From Candidatus Rifleibacteriota bacterium (lineage in GTDB: Bacteria > Muiribacteriota > Ozemobacteria > Ozemobacterales > Ozemobacteraceae), in assembly GCA_015233155.1 (NCBI GenBank), contig JADFYG010000029.1:1-64000 (forward strand): 64,000 nt of DNA, in the 5' to 3' direction. Position 1 is the stretch's first letter; each line of letters starts with the position of its first letter. Below are positions 18,095 through 28,091 of this stretch, piece by piece. Under the pieces are notes generated by a model. It ran no database searches. It was not told the DNA's origin and saw only the letters and a list, made by a program, of their open reading frames with translations. A program made the position numbers and the translations under genes.

Positions 18095-20530
18095 ATGTGT
18101 TTGAGCAGGCGAGGAATGGTTCTCGGCGTCGTGATTCTGACGTCAGTTGTGCTCAGCATTTTCCTGTTTGCCTACAATCGCACGGTTCGTCAGCAAAACA
18201 TTCGAGCCCATCACGAGCGGATCGCAGAAGTTGCAATGCGACTGGCCCTTACCGGCACGAATCTGCTTGCCGAACAGATGGCTTCCAGTCTGGACACAAC
18301 TATAAATAACGCTGCGTCCTGTCTGAAAACAGTGATGGTCGCTCCGCCATCCCCCGCCCCTGCGCCACGTGTTACGATTGATTCTTCCGATATATCCGGA
18401 AGCGTGATGGAAACGATAAAAAACGATTTCGACGCATATCTCCAACAGTTATCCGATTTGAATCCAAGGCCCAGATGCACAAAGATGGAAATGGCCTTCG
18501 AAGATATACGACAGACCACTCCAAGCGCAGACGATGTCCAGCTCCAGGCGGGACGCGACCCGGTCGAGAAACTGGGGGAAATGGTTATCTCATGCACCGT
18601 AGAGTTCCAGACTCTTCTCCGACGCGCATCCATACGACGTCAGTTTCGGGTTGTCAACATGGTACCCGGCATTTTTTCGCGATTCTCACTGTTCGTCCCA
18701 TTTACGCCCTGGTACAACTCATACAACAGCCTGGGTGTCCGATATAGTGGGTCGATTGATCCCAGCTACAAACATCCGTTCCCGCCCACAACCCCTCTTC
18801 TGTCATATGGCGCCCCACTCAAGGTTTTTAACGGCACGGAAACAGTTGTATTAACGCCTAATCCTGATGCCAGAAACGATCTCCAGAATCATGGCTGGAT
18901 ATTTCTTGGGCCAAGCCATAACACAGCCGCGACAGATGCCGTACTTCTCAAGATTCCATCCGGATACAAACCAGATGCCGGAGGCCATTTCCAGGTTGCC
19001 CTTCCACCAGGCGTAGGCAACGGGAAAGAGCTCATCCCCCCGGAAAACATTGACGATGCTTCGAATTTTAATCTGCCGAGTCCGTATGCCACTGCAGCAT
19101 GCATGGTCGGGGGTATGTATCAGGGCTTTTTTACTGACGAACTTGATGCTGCCGGCAACAGCATAAATCCCCTCGGAGCAGCAGGGCAGGGTTTGTGGCC
19201 TTCTCTTACTCCAAACGCAAGCAAACGTTATGAATGTGCGGCATCATGGCTGTTTCCGTTCGGCGACAGAACCAGACCTTCACGTACTCTTATGATCGGG
19301 CCGGTTCTTGCCGGCCTTCTCAAATTCTATTTTCTGAAAGACATGACCACAACCCCCGCCGCCTGGAAGCTTACAATCAGAGGAAAGGGCGCGCCCAGTG
19401 CTGCTGTCGCCTCTTACAGTCCAAATGCTCAGGTAGAAAATGCCAACGGAGTGACTCCGGCGGAAAGCCCTATCTGCAGCCAATTGTGCAAACAACCCAC
19501 CGGCGGGGCGGATGCCGGCTATGACAGTTACAAAAAGATAATGCCCGTGGATTTCACCCCAAATACTTTTTCCAATCCGCCGTCAGTCGGCATTTCATAT
19601 AATGTGCTGTTCGATTTCATGGCTTATCCTGGCGGGTCATCGCCTTATCCGAATGTGAATGGCGGCAGCACCGTCATGCAAAATACCGGAGATCCTTTTT
19701 ACGTTCCGTGCTACGACACAATCAATAATCCCCCGGTCAGCGGCACGATTCTTGGGCTGCATCCATATGACGGAGTGATGATTCAATTTCAAAAGGCAGC
19801 TATGGCAGTCGACAACACTTATTTCAAAGGCGATCTGACCAAATTTCGAATTGCCAACAACAACCTGCTTGCGCGAGTCACGCATATCATTGATCTGAGC
19901 AGCTGTGCAAATCAGGCATCCGAAGATGCCGCTTTCGCATCACACTTGTTCCGGCCGGCGGATCCGGCGATTGAGCCTGCATACAACGGTTATTTCAAAC
20001 CAAGGAAGAAGGGAATATTCTACGTGAAACGTAGATCCGGCGTCATTCCCGGCGGAGACAAGCTGACGTTGCCAGCGGGGAGCGGCATATATGTCAATCA
20101 GAATTTTATTATCATAATCGACAAGGGAGACATCCTGATTCCCCAAAAAATAAAAGCAGACTCGCTGAATAACGCTCCGGGCAAATTATTTTCGCTTGTA
20201 GCTCTGGAAGGCAATATATATTTAGGAACCAATTCCGAAATTGATGCATATCTGGTTGCGTTGAATCCTGGCCCTGGCTCCCTTGCAGGGGGCGGGCGTC
20301 TTCTTTGCGCAAACGCGACAAAAGAAATGAACATCTTCGGCGGAGTGGCCGCCTGGGAAATGGGTTTGTATGAGACCAACACCGATCCTACCACTATGAG
20401 CACGTTTTCTAATGGCGGTGAGATTCACTACAATCCACGATTCAATCCGTCATCTCCCTTGTATCTGAATGCGCTGGAATTTATCCCGGAAGACATTGCC
20501 AGCGCTATTGAGATTACAGGAGCGGAATGA
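18095..20530 (+). CDS. Large pilin-like/PilX-type protein with N-terminal transmembrane helix
   Basis: About 811 residues. After a short basic head comes one hydrophobic helix (RRGMVLGVVILTSVVLSIF) shaped like a prepilin helix but without the usual Glu at position 5. This resembles the PilX/GspK class of minor pilins. A long exported body follows. The last ~130 residues (from about AGSGIYVNQNF) look like stacked beta turns. GTG 18056, ATG 18086 and ATG 18095 are all possible starts; none has an ideal ribosome site. Its stop overlaps the next pseudopilin gene (ATGATG), so the three form an operon. Probably a minor component of a type II/IV-like fibre. Confidence 0.7.
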   Translation: MCLSRRGMVLGVVILTSVVLSIFLFAYNRTVRQQNIRAHHERIAEVAMRLALTGTNLLAEQMASSLDTTINNAASCLKTVMVAPPSPAPAPRVTIDSSDISGSVMETIKNDFDAYLQQLSDLNPRPRCTKMEMAFEDIRQTTPSADDVQLQAGRDPVEKLGEMVISCTVEFQTLLRRASIRRQFRVVNMVPGIFSRFSLFVPFTPWYNSYNSLGVRYSGSIDPSYKHPFPPTTPLLSYGAPLKVFNGTETVVLTPNPDARNDLQNHGWIFLGPSHNTAATDAVLLKIPSGYKPDAGGHFQVALPPGVGNGKELIPPENIDDASNFNLPSPYATAACMVGGMYQGFFTDELDAAGNSINPLGAAGQGLWPSLTPNASKRYECAASWLFPFGDRTRPSRTLMIGPVLAGLLKFYFLKDMTTTPAAWKLTIRGKGAPSAAVASYSPNAQVENANGVTPAESPICSQLCKQPTGGADAGYDSYKKIMPVDFTPNTFSNPPSVGISYNVLFDFMAYPGGSSPYPNVNGGSTVMQNTGDPFYVPCYDTINNPPVSGTILGLHPYDGVMIQFQKAAMAVDNTYFKGDLTKFRIANNNLLARVTHIIDLSSCANQASEDAAFASHLFRPADPAIEPAYNGYFKPRKKGIFYVKRRSGVIPGGDKLTLPAGSGIYVNQNFIIIIDKGDILIPQKIKADSLNNAPGKLFSLVALEGNIYLGTNSEIDAYLVALNPGPGSLAGGGRLLCANATKEMNIFGGVAAWEMGLYETNTDPTTMSTFSNGGEIHYNPRFNPSSPLYLNALEFIPEDIASAIEITGAE

Positions 20531-21048
20531 TGTATCGTCGCGGACGGGCGTTTTCGCTGCTTGAAGTCCTGGTCGCAACAGTTGTAATCGGACTGGCGGT
20601 CGGGCCGCTCATAAACGTGCTTTCGAGTTCCAACCGCGTCAGTAATGCTTCAATTTACGAAGTAATGGCGGTCCATTATGCATCAGAACTTGCTGAGCAG
20701 CTTCAAAGGCTGTCTTCACAGTTAAAATCGATGTGCAACGGGACCGGAAAAACGGTAAAACAGCTTCTTGAAGACCCGACATTCCTCGCGGAACTTGGTT
20801 CTTTTGGCAACGGTTCTCTTGATCCTCAGCTGATCCAGATCCCCGGCACACGCATAACACTCTTTCTTTCGCCTCTGCATCCCAGATTCACCTGTCGAAC
20901 GATACTTGTTTCCAAGCTCAACACTACCACGCAACAAATATTGAAGCTTGGAACTTTCTGGAACGCGACGATCGCACTTTCCTGGAATCTCGCTGAAGGC
21001 GAGGTCGAGCATTCCGCCTCCTTCTCCGTCATTTTGCGCGAGGACTGA
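20527..21048 (+). CDS. Prepilin-type pseudopilin (GspI/PilV-like)
   Basis: 173 residues. RGRAFSLLEVLVATVVIGLA is a prepilin peptidase site: cleavage would fall between A and F, and Glu5 is present. The rest is an exported domain with two Cys. It overlaps the preceding gene by 4 bases and the following gene by 1 base, so all three are translated in series. Class within the pseudopilins is inferred from order and size. Confidence 0.82.
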   Translation: MMYRRGRAFSLLEVLVATVVIGLAVGPLINVLSSSNRVSNASIYEVMAVHYASELAEQLQRLSSQLKSMCNGTGKTVKQLLEDPTFLAELGSFGNGSLDPQLIQIPGTRITLFLSPLHPRFTCRTILVSKLNTTTQQILKLGTFWNATIALSWNLAEGEVEHSASFSVILRED

Positions 21049-21752
21049 TGAACACACCGCCGCCGCATTTCCATTTTCCGGCAAAAGGAAAATTTATTGG
21101 CGATGCCAGTCTGAAATCGATTTTTTTTCGCCATGGAAGATCGCATCAGGGCTTCACTTTACTGGAAACAATGGTGGTTGTATTAGTCGGAAGTCTTATT
21201 CTGATTACTTTTCAAACTTTTTTTTCACAGGGTGTACGCAGTTCGATGAAGGGACAGGACCAGCTTGAATCGATCCGCGCGGCAAGTCAGTTGTTCAACC
21301 AGCTTCGCAAAGACCTGATGGCTTGTCAAAGCGTCTCAACAGATATTGCCCCGATAATACTTTCAGTCAATGACACCTCGATTTCCACACCAATAACGTT
21401 CGGGAACAAGGTATTGTTTACTCAGCGGAATGCAACGACTACATATTCCATGGTCACCCTGCCGGATAGCCGCAGCTATATCAGTCGTCAATTTTACGCA
21501 GCCGGTGTCCTGAAGGAGTCCCGACAGTTTGCAGTCCCGCGCATGGAAAAATTCGAAACTGTGCAGATTTTCAAGGATCAGCAGGTCATTGCCGGTGATC
21601 CGGTGTTCAGGCAGGGCCAGCTTCTGATACGCATCGCCGTAAAATCGAACGACAAACGATTTCCTGGCGGAACCGTGCATCTGTCGTCGTTTTTCATCAC
21701 AAGCCAGTTATCAGCGACCGACTGGTGGAACTACTATTACCCGGGGCCTTGA
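21048..21752 (+). CDS. Prepilin-type pseudopilin (GspJ/PilW-like)
   Basis: 234 residues. The cleavage site HQGFTLLETMVVVLVGSLIL lies unusually far in, near residue 35, after a basic leader. The true start may therefore be downstream, though no better ATG with a ribosome site is visible. The exported domain is beta-rich and ends WWNYYYPGP. Its start shares one base with the stop of the previous gene. Together with 18095 and 20527 this resembles the minor-pilin tip complex (GspIJK), but no secretion ATPase or secretin is in the window. Confidence 0.82.
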   Translation: MNTPPPHFHFPAKGKFIGDASLKSIFFRHGRSHQGFTLLETMVVVLVGSLILITFQTFFSQGVRSSMKGQDQLESIRAASQLFNQLRKDLMACQSVSTDIAPIILSVNDTSISTPITFGNKVLFTQRNATTTYSMVTLPDSRSYISRQFYAAGVLKESRQFAVPRMEKFETVQIFKDQQVIAGDPVFRQGQLLIRIAVKSNDKRFPGGTVHLSSFFITSQLSATDWWNYYYPGP

Positions 21753-21863
21753 AATTTTCCCCGAATTATTTAGAAATAATTGAAACCGAAAGAGGAAATC
21801 AGACATAATATCTAAGTGACATAAGTGTATAAAACTCATAATTTTACTAAAGGAGAACCATTG

Positions 21864-23516
21864 ATGTTACGGAAATTTGGTGTTCTGGCTTTGTTGGTGG
21901 TATTTCTGGTCGGGCTCGCGGGCTCGACGGCGTGGGCTCAGGTAACAGCTCCAGCGCCAATCTGGAACTGGCAGCTTCAGATGATCTGGACTCAGCTCAA
22001 AGCAGCCGAAGCGGCAGGCAACAACGCACGGGTTACTCAGCTTGCCCCTTATTTTATCAACTATGCCAGGCAATTTGGTAACAATAAGGATGAGCGGATT
22101 TTGGCCGCTTACGATATCGAAGCGACTGCCAATGAGCATCTCGGACTGTATAATGCTGCCGCCAACAATATACGCGAAAAGAATGCATGGGCACCGAATC
22201 CCACAAACGTTCTCAAGGTCATGGACTACCAGAGAAAAGATCTGGATCAGCGCGATTATTTCAATAAGACCCTTGACTTCAACAATCAATGCGTCGCCGC
22301 AAAGACTGCACTGCTCGACATGGCCCGCGCCAAGGAAACCATCGTGAATGGTTACCTGAACAAACAGGATCTTTCGCAGGCGGATATTGCAAGTATGCAG
22401 GCTCAGTTGCAGGTAATCAATGCCAGTATGACGGCAAAGACCGCTGAGGTCGCCAGTTTAACCGCCCAGTTCGCGGCTCTGCCTCAGCCCACCATCATTC
22501 TTAACAGCGACCAAAACGCTCAGATCAGCGAAAAAGTTCGCCAGGCCGCCAGTTTGCAGGAACAGGTCAACACCGTTGAGAAAAATGTTGGCGAAGGTAT
22601 CGTCAAGGTCAGCGAAAAATATCAGTATTCATGGCCAGGCCTCGAGGAAAAGCTGAATCAGATGAAGGCCGTGCAGACAAACATCATGGATCTTCAGGGG
22701 CAGATGCTTGCCATCATGGCAAAGAATCCGCTTTCGGATGCTGACAAAGCGCAGCTCAATGCTCTGAAGGAAAAGCTGAACGGAATCATGGCCGATCACG
22801 ACAAACTCATCGGCGACATCGAAAATTCCTTCATGGATGCAAAGACATTCAACAAGCTCAGTCCCGATGCACAGCGCAAATATCTTGATATCTTCAAGGT
22901 TATCAAAGATGCTCAGACAGCCATTTCCGCGACGAATGTAAAGATCGACGCCTTCCTCAAGCAGATGAATGTAGTATACGGCGACTTGAATGGTGACGGC
23001 AAAGTGGATGCCACTGATCTCGCAGCAATTCAGAGATATGTCAGATGGCCCTACAATTGGTTCCGCCGGTATAACAAAGCAGCGGATCTCGACGGCGATG
23101 GCCGCGTCACTCAGGCGGACGTAATCCTGATGCAGGAAAAGGTCAACGGCAACCGCAAGACCTTCCCGATCGATCCAGCCAACCTGGTCGGCGATCTCGA
23201 CGGCAACGGAACTGTCGATGTTGCTGATATCTCGATTCTCTCCCGCATGATCTGGAACCCCAGTTATCAAAATACAGCGTTCAAGCGTCTGGCTGATGTT
23301 AATGGCGATGGCAAGATCGATATCCAGGATCTTATCGCTCTCGTCCAAAAGATCAACACACCCCAACCGGTTTCTGCGCCAGGCACCGCGTCAGGTACAA
23401 CTACCGCCTCCGGTGTTGTAGTCATACCGAACCCCGCAGATCCAGCCACTGGCAACACCGTTGCCCCTCAGACAGGACAAGGCACACCGGCCAACTCCAT
23501 GAACGACTCCTACTAA
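21864..23516 (+). CDS. Secreted coiled-coil protein with paired dockerin-like calcium repeats
   Basis: About 550 residues. A signal peptide (LRKFGVLALLVVFLVGLAGS ... AWA|Q) is followed by an alpha-helical region. Residues about 140-330 are a likely coiled coil. Four EF-type loops then form two dockerin-like units: GDLNGDGKVDATD, ADLDGDGRVTQAD, GDLDGNGTVDVAD and ADVNGDGKIDIQD. Dockerins bind calcium and usually dock to cohesins; no cohesin is visible here. The tail is Thr/Pro-rich and ends NSMNDSY, close to the ends of neighbouring secreted proteins. ATG 21864 has AAGGAGA upstream. Function not known. Confidence 0.8.
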   Translation: MLRKFGVLALLVVFLVGLAGSTAWAQVTAPAPIWNWQLQMIWTQLKAAEAAGNNARVTQLAPYFINYARQFGNNKDERILAAYDIEATANEHLGLYNAAANNIREKNAWAPNPTNVLKVMDYQRKDLDQRDYFNKTLDFNNQCVAAKTALLDMARAKETIVNGYLNKQDLSQADIASMQAQLQVINASMTAKTAEVASLTAQFAALPQPTIILNSDQNAQISEKVRQAASLQEQVNTVEKNVGEGIVKVSEKYQYSWPGLEEKLNQMKAVQTNIMDLQGQMLAIMAKNPLSDADKAQLNALKEKLNGIMADHDKLIGDIENSFMDAKTFNKLSPDAQRKYLDIFKVIKDAQTAISATNVKIDAFLKQMNVVYGDLNGDGKVDATDLAAIQRYVRWPYNWFRRYNKAADLDGDGRVTQADVILMQEKVNGNRKTFPIDPANLVGDLDGNGTVDVADISILSRMIWNPSYQNTAFKRLADVNGDGKIDIQDLIALVQKINTPQPVSAPGTASGTTTASGVVVIPNPADPATGNTVAPQTGQGTPANSMNDSY

Positions 23517-23530
23517 CACAGATCCACCCC

Positions 23531-23558
23531 GGAGCGGCGAACCCCGGTTCGCCGCTCC
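23531..23558 (+). terminator. Intrinsic terminator after the dockerin-like gene
   Basis: GGAGCGGCGAA, loop CCCCGG, TTCGCCGCTCC, followed by TTCTCT; 14 bases after the stop. Confidence 0.8.
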
Positions 23559-23628
23559 TTCTCTAGAACAAGCTTTCTTCAGATATTTTAATAGACACCG
23601 CGTAATCCAGAACACCGGGGATTCAAGT

Positions 23629-24723
23629 ATGAAAAAGTCATTGCCGGTTCTCATTTTTTTCACACTGACCATCATCAGTCTGGCCCGGACCAGCACTCTC
23701 CAGGCTTCAGATGCAGCTTCTACACGCGACTTAACGGAGTCAGCGCTCCGAGCTGAACAGGCTAAAAAGCCGTTAGAAGCCGCCGCCGCTTATGCAAAGG
23801 CATTTTCCGATAAAACCCTGACAAGCGAATATCGTGATCAGTTACTGCAGCAGTGCTTGAAAAACCTTATCGCCAGTGGGATCGGCCCCGATAATCCGAC
23901 GGTGAAACTGGCCGCTGATGCGCTTAAATCCTCCCCGGAAACCTGGTATAAATTTACGGAGTCGCTTTTATCCCGTGGGAACTCCGCAAGTTTGCAGAAT
24001 TTATCAAAGTTATCTGACGCACTTCACACATTCAATCCGAATGATACGCGTGATCTTATAACACGCGGCCTGATATCTGATGCCACCCAAAACAAATTGA
24101 GTCTCACGGAAATAGCAAAAAAACTGGACAGCACTTCTGTTGACATAGGTTCGTCCGCGACCAGGCTCAAGGGATTCTGGTCCGACTCGTTGGTATATGT
24201 AAAAACGCTTGCCGCGCCTCAGGCCATCAAACCGGGCGAAGGGACTCGTCTGCTTTCTCCGGCGGCTCTCGCGGGCCTGTCTCCGGCAGTCGCCAGAAAG
24301 CGAATTCAGACAATGGGCAGCCTTCCCCGAAATCTTCTGGAAGCACAGGGCCTGTATTATCTCATTCGAGCCTTTTTGCTCGACGGCCGATATAATGAAG
24401 CTCTCGATGTGATGCGATTCATGCAGTCTCATTATGCGGATTCTTCCTGGTTATCCAAAGCGCGTGCTGAAATAGCCCAGTATAATTTGCTCAACGCGGC
24501 GGCAAAGGCCAAACTCATTGAGAATGCTTCACACACCAGACGGATACAGACCGGACAAAACCCGCACCCCGGTAACAATGTCGATGGAGTTTTTGTACGA
24601 CCCGCCACCAATCTGGGGACCTCCGGGAATGAGGCGACAGGACGCGTTGCAAGTTCCGGCAGGATAGTTTCCGGCAATGCGGAATCATCTGCACCAGCTG
24701 ATTCTTTTCAGGACGGATATTGA
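23629..24723 (+). CDS. Secreted helical-repeat protein, paralogue of 25852 lacking FecR
   Basis: 364 residues, no named family. Signal peptide MKKSLPVLIFFTLTIISLAR, then a mostly helical body with a TPR-like opening (KPLEAAAAYAKAFSDKTLTS) and a second helical block near YYLIRAFLLDGRYNEALDVM. Residues from about 37 to the end match residues about 186-513 of the protein at 25852 at roughly four of five positions. The upstream leader and first codons also match. It ends ADSFQDGY. The paralogue has a FecR domain inserted between signal peptide and repeat body; this copy does not. Confidence 0.72.
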   Translation: MKKSLPVLIFFTLTIISLARTSTLQASDAASTRDLTESALRAEQAKKPLEAAAAYAKAFSDKTLTSEYRDQLLQQCLKNLIASGIGPDNPTVKLAADALKSSPETWYKFTESLLSRGNSASLQNLSKLSDALHTFNPNDTRDLITRGLISDATQNKLSLTEIAKKLDSTSVDIGSSATRLKGFWSDSLVYVKTLAAPQAIKPGEGTRLLSPAALAGLSPAVARKRIQTMGSLPRNLLEAQGLYYLIRAFLLDGRYNEALDVMRFMQSHYADSSWLSKARAEIAQYNLLNAAAKAKLIENASHTRRIQTGQNPHPGNNVDGVFVRPATNLGTSGNEATGRVASSGRIVSGNAESSAPADSFQDGY

Positions 24724-24772
24724 ATCCCGGAGCACAAATGCGCTCCGAATTAACGATTTGTAGAGGTAATCC

Positions 24773-25660
24773 ATGAAGCACATGATATTCAAAAGTGGCT
24801 CCTTACTTACAGCATTGTTGTTTGGGTCGATGATCGCGATCCCGGCGATGTCGCAAACTCCCAACTCATCTCAAACACTCTCTATCGCTGCCAAAAATAC
24901 GAAGACGATCACGGGAACCAATACAAAAACCGGTACAAACACTATCAACCAGCCAAAATCCAGTTCGGCGATTTCCGCTCCGCAGAATTCGAATACCATC
25001 GATACTTCAGCGGGAGCCCCGGAAGCAGATACGAAACCCGCCGCGAAAACAGCCGCAGCGAATACTGATGCACAGGATTTCATTTACACGAACGACAGCG
25101 ACACTGATAATCTGCAACGGGCAATAGAAGATTATAATCGCCGATTTCCGAATGCCCCAATTATTCTCGAATCGGGGTCATTAAGTGAAGATATAATTAC
25201 CCGACTGATGAGAGCCGAACTACTCAAGAAAGCTCCGGCAAAGCCGGAGAATCTTCGAATTCGTGAAGGACGAATTTTTCGGCGCTTGCCGCGCGAACAG
25301 GTGCAAAATCCGACTGAGACCGGCACAACCGCTGATTCTCTGCTTGGCACATTTGATGGAGCTTCTACCGTACTAAACCAGGATGCAAAAAAGGGAAAGG
25401 GCAATACCGATGCTCCGAATGTCAGGGTTGAAATACGCCAGACAGAGGTCAGATCACCGAATGGCGAAACCAAGGAAGTAACCTACGTAGTTCCAAGCAT
25501 CCCGAAACAACCAGTACGGAAAGGGCCAACCGGACCCCACAGAAACCAATTGCCAAACGCGTTGTCCCGCCAGATCCTTTCCAAGAAATACATAGCAGTT
25601 CCGGATGATGCGCCGTCTGTCGCGTCCCAGACTACAACTGTAAACTCCGGGAAATATTAA
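24773..25660 (+). CDS. Secreted low-complexity protein of unknown function
   Basis: 295 residues. Signal peptide KSGSLLTALLFGSMIAIPAMS, then a Thr/Asn/Lys-rich stretch (TKTITGTNTKTGTNT), a small ordered segment around residues 100-150 (DNLQRAIEDYNRRFPNAPII), and a disordered basic C-terminal half. It lies 49 bases after the previous gene and ends VNSGKY, only loosely like the tails of its neighbours. I recognise no family. Its place in the cluster suggests an envelope role. Confidence 0.65.
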   Translation: MKHMIFKSGSLLTALLFGSMIAIPAMSQTPNSSQTLSIAAKNTKTITGTNTKTGTNTINQPKSSSAISAPQNSNTIDTSAGAPEADTKPAAKTAAANTDAQDFIYTNDSDTDNLQRAIEDYNRRFPNAPIILESGSLSEDIITRLMRAELLKKAPAKPENLRIREGRIFRRLPREQVQNPTETGTTADSLLGTFDGASTVLNQDAKKGKGNTDAPNVRVEIRQTEVRSPNGETKEVTYVVPSIPKQPVRKGPTGPHRNQLPNALSRQILSKKYIAVPDDAPSVASQTTTVNSGKY

Positions 25661-25851
25661 CAAAATGGCCCCGGCTGCTTCTATTGCGGCTTCATTTGCC
25701 AATCTTGTTCTGCTTGTCTGATGTTTTCGTAAAATTGCTGAAACGGAAAGATGAAACCGGGATCAACTAGGTTTCACCGCTCCCGGGGAAGATTCTTTTC
25801 CGGCACTCTTGTACAAACGCCGCGTTATTCTTCACAATAGGGGATTCCAGC

Positions 25852-27393
25852 ATGAAAAAGTCATTGAAAATTATCATCACCCTGGCCGTCGTCACTCTTC
25901 TGTTCCAGACGACTGCGATCCAGGCCTCCAATACTCCCGTTTCAGGAAATTTCGAGACCGGATCGTTTGTCCCAGGCAGTTCAAATGGCTGTTTTCTTCA
26001 GACGCGGACCGGTTGGCAGCCGATTACCGCAGCAAGCATTCCTTGCTCGATAGAAGCCATTATCAAAACAGATGAAAATGGTTGGGGAACGATACTCTAT
26101 TCGTTTGGAGATATCACTCTTCGTCCGAACAGCGAAACTCAATTCGTTCCGGGCGGAATAATACTCACCTCCGGAACTTTTCGGGCATTTGTGCATCGCT
26201 CACCGAAAGGCTTCCAGTTCAAGACGGCACATGCCACAATGGGAGTTCGCGGCACGGTTTTCACAGTCGGGGCAAGCGACAGTGTCTCGGTTGAGGCCGG
26301 TTCCGTCGAAGTTACGCCAAATAACGGTCAAGCTGAGCTTCTGACAGCCGGGCAAAATATAGGAAACACGTCGGTCGCTTCCCTGCCGGAGGTTCTCGGG
26401 CTTATTGAAACGGCACTCCGCGCGGAACATGATAAAAAACCGCTGGAAGCCGCCGCCGCTTATGCGAAGGCGATTTCCGACAAAACACTGACGAGCGAAT
26501 ATCGCGATAAGCTGTTGCAGCAATGCCTGAAAAATCTTATCACCAGCGGGGTCGGCCCCGATAATCCAACGGTAAAACTTGCGGCGGATGCTCTCAAAGC
26601 CTCTCCAGAGACCTGGTATAAAGTTACGGAGTCGCTGTTGTCTCAGGGAAACTCCTCGAATCTGAAAAATTTATCCAGGTTATCTGACGCGCTTCACGTA
26701 TTCAATCCTAATGATACACGTGACCTCATCACCAGCAGCCTGCTGGCTGATGCCGTTCAAGACAAAATGAATCTCGCGGAAACAGCAAAAAAGCTTGCAG
26801 GCACTTCTGTTGACGTAGGTTCGTCAGCATCAAGACTCAAGGGGTTCTGGTCCGACTCACTGATATATGTAAAAACGCTTGCCACGCCTCAGGCTATCAA
26901 GCCAGGCGAAGGGACTCGCCTGATTTCTCCGGCGGCTCTCGCCGGCCTGTCTCCGGCAGTCGCCAAGAAGAGAATTCAAACCGTGGGAAGCCTCCCCCGG
27001 GACCTGCTCGAAGCACAGGGGCTGTACTATCTCATTCGCGCCTTTTTGCTCGATGGCAGATATAAAGAAGCTCTCGATGTGATGCATTACATGGAGTCTC
27101 ATTATGCGAATTCTTCGTGGTTATCGAAAGCGCGTGCTGAAATAGCCCAGTACAATTTGCGTAATGCGAACGCCAAGGCCAGGCTTATTGAGAATGCCTC
27201 ACGCACCAGACGGATACAGACCGGGCAAAATCCGCTGCCCGGCGGCAATGTCGATGGCGTTTTTGTGCGACCTGCAGCCCATTTGGGCACCCCCGGACAT
27301 GAGGCGACAGGACGTGTAGCCAGTTCCAGCAAAAATGTCTCCGGCAACACTGAGTCCCATGAACCAGCAAATTCCTTTCAGGACGGATATTGA
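25852..27393 (+). CDS. Secreted FecR-domain protein with helical-repeat body
   Basis: 513 residues. Signal peptide; then a FecR-type domain (residues about 40-180) with FGDITLRPNSETQF, FQFKTAHATMGVRGTVFTV and GSVEVTPNNGQ; then a helical repeat body shared with the 23629 gene. FecR domains in the periplasm typically sense or relay a signal to ECF sigma factors, and an ECF sigma gene starts on its stop codon. It ends ANSFQDGY. The simplest reading is an envelope structural or sensory protein whose level or state feeds the downstream sigma/anti-sigma pair. Confidence 0.78.
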   Translation: MKKSLKIIITLAVVTLLFQTTAIQASNTPVSGNFETGSFVPGSSNGCFLQTRTGWQPITAASIPCSIEAIIKTDENGWGTILYSFGDITLRPNSETQFVPGGIILTSGTFRAFVHRSPKGFQFKTAHATMGVRGTVFTVGASDSVSVEAGSVEVTPNNGQAELLTAGQNIGNTSVASLPEVLGLIETALRAEHDKKPLEAAAAYAKAISDKTLTSEYRDKLLQQCLKNLITSGVGPDNPTVKLAADALKASPETWYKVTESLLSQGNSSNLKNLSRLSDALHVFNPNDTRDLITSSLLADAVQDKMNLAETAKKLAGTSVDVGSSASRLKGFWSDSLIYVKTLATPQAIKPGEGTRLISPAALAGLSPAVAKKRIQTVGSLPRDLLEAQGLYYLIRAFLLDGRYKEALDVMHYMESHYANSSWLSKARAEIAQYNLRNANAKARLIENASRTRRIQTGQNPLPGGNVDGVFVRPAAHLGTPGHEATGRVASSSKNVSGNTESHEPANSFQDGY

Positions 27394-27413
27394 ACCAGGG
27401 AATTGACCGCGAA

Positions 27414-28091
27414 ATGGCCTCGGGAACTAGTATTCCAGATACAGATGCCGACCTTGTTCTGCTTGTCCGACAGGGGCGGCGGGAAGCTTTTCAGCCCCTC
27501 GTAGAAAAATATTGGAGTCGCGTAAAAGCCTTGATTCGTCGCGTTATCCGAATTGAGGAAAGCTGTGAAGACCTCTGTCAGGAAACTTTTCTACGTGCAT
27601 TCGATCGACTCGATTCCTATGACATTTCGCGACCATTTTCTCCGTGGCTTTTGAAAATCGCCTGGAACATTACAGGAGAGGCCCTTCGCAAACAAGGCAG
27701 ACAAGCGGAGTGCGTCCCGTTAGAAGACGAGCTGTTACCATCTAAAATAGTGGCAACAATCGATCAGGTAATAGGTCGAATGGTGGTTGATGAATGCCTG
27801 GAACTGCTTCCTCTTGGATATCGTATTTTGTTCGTTCTGCGCCACGGACTCCAGCTAAATTATGAAGATATTGCTCAAATAGTCGGAGAGCCTGTGGGCA
27901 CGGTTAAAACACATTTGTACCGAGCCAGAGAAAGGTTACGTGAACATCTGACTGACCCGATCGAAAATAATCACAAACAGGGCGAAAATGTATCAGAACT
28001 ACCTCAGGAGTTCGCCGTTATTCAAAATGAAGTGGCTTTGACCGATTCGGTTGAGCTCTCCACACGGAAGAAGGGAAAAAAGTTTTCATGA
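27414..28091 (+). CDS. ECF-type sigma-70 factor
   Basis: About 225 residues. Region 2 is visible (ADLVLLVRQGRREAFQPLVE ... EESCEDLCQETFLRAFDRL), region 4 follows (LLPLGYRILFVLRHGLQL, GEPVGTVKTHLYRARERL), and the last ~50 residues are a polar extension. ATG 27414 is chosen; a TTG at 27390 would overlap the stop of the FecR gene. The next gene, a zinc-finger anti-sigma factor, overlaps its end by 4 bases (ATGA), giving a sigma/anti-sigma operon. Targets are unknown but the upstream secreted-protein genes are obvious candidates. Confidence 0.88.
   Translation: MASGTSIPDTDADLVLLVRQGRREAFQPLVEKYWSRVKALIRRVIRIEESCEDLCQETFLRAFDRLDSYDISRPFSPWLLKIAWNITGEALRKQGRQAECVPLEDELLPSKIVATIDQVIGRMVVDECLELLPLGYRILFVLRHGLQLNYEDIAQIVGEPVGTVKTHLYRARERLREHLTDPIENNHKQGENVSELPQEFAVIQNEVALTDSVELSTRKKGKKFS

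Noticed and set aside
22629..23366. 245-residue minus-strand ORF
   Set aside because: Exact antisense of the dockerin-like gene; its Asp/Ile-rich text mirrors the calcium-loop codons.
23629..25851. 23629 gene as a pseudogene of 25852
   Set aside because: It has its own signal peptide, intact frame and tail, so it is a complete paralogue rather than a remnant.
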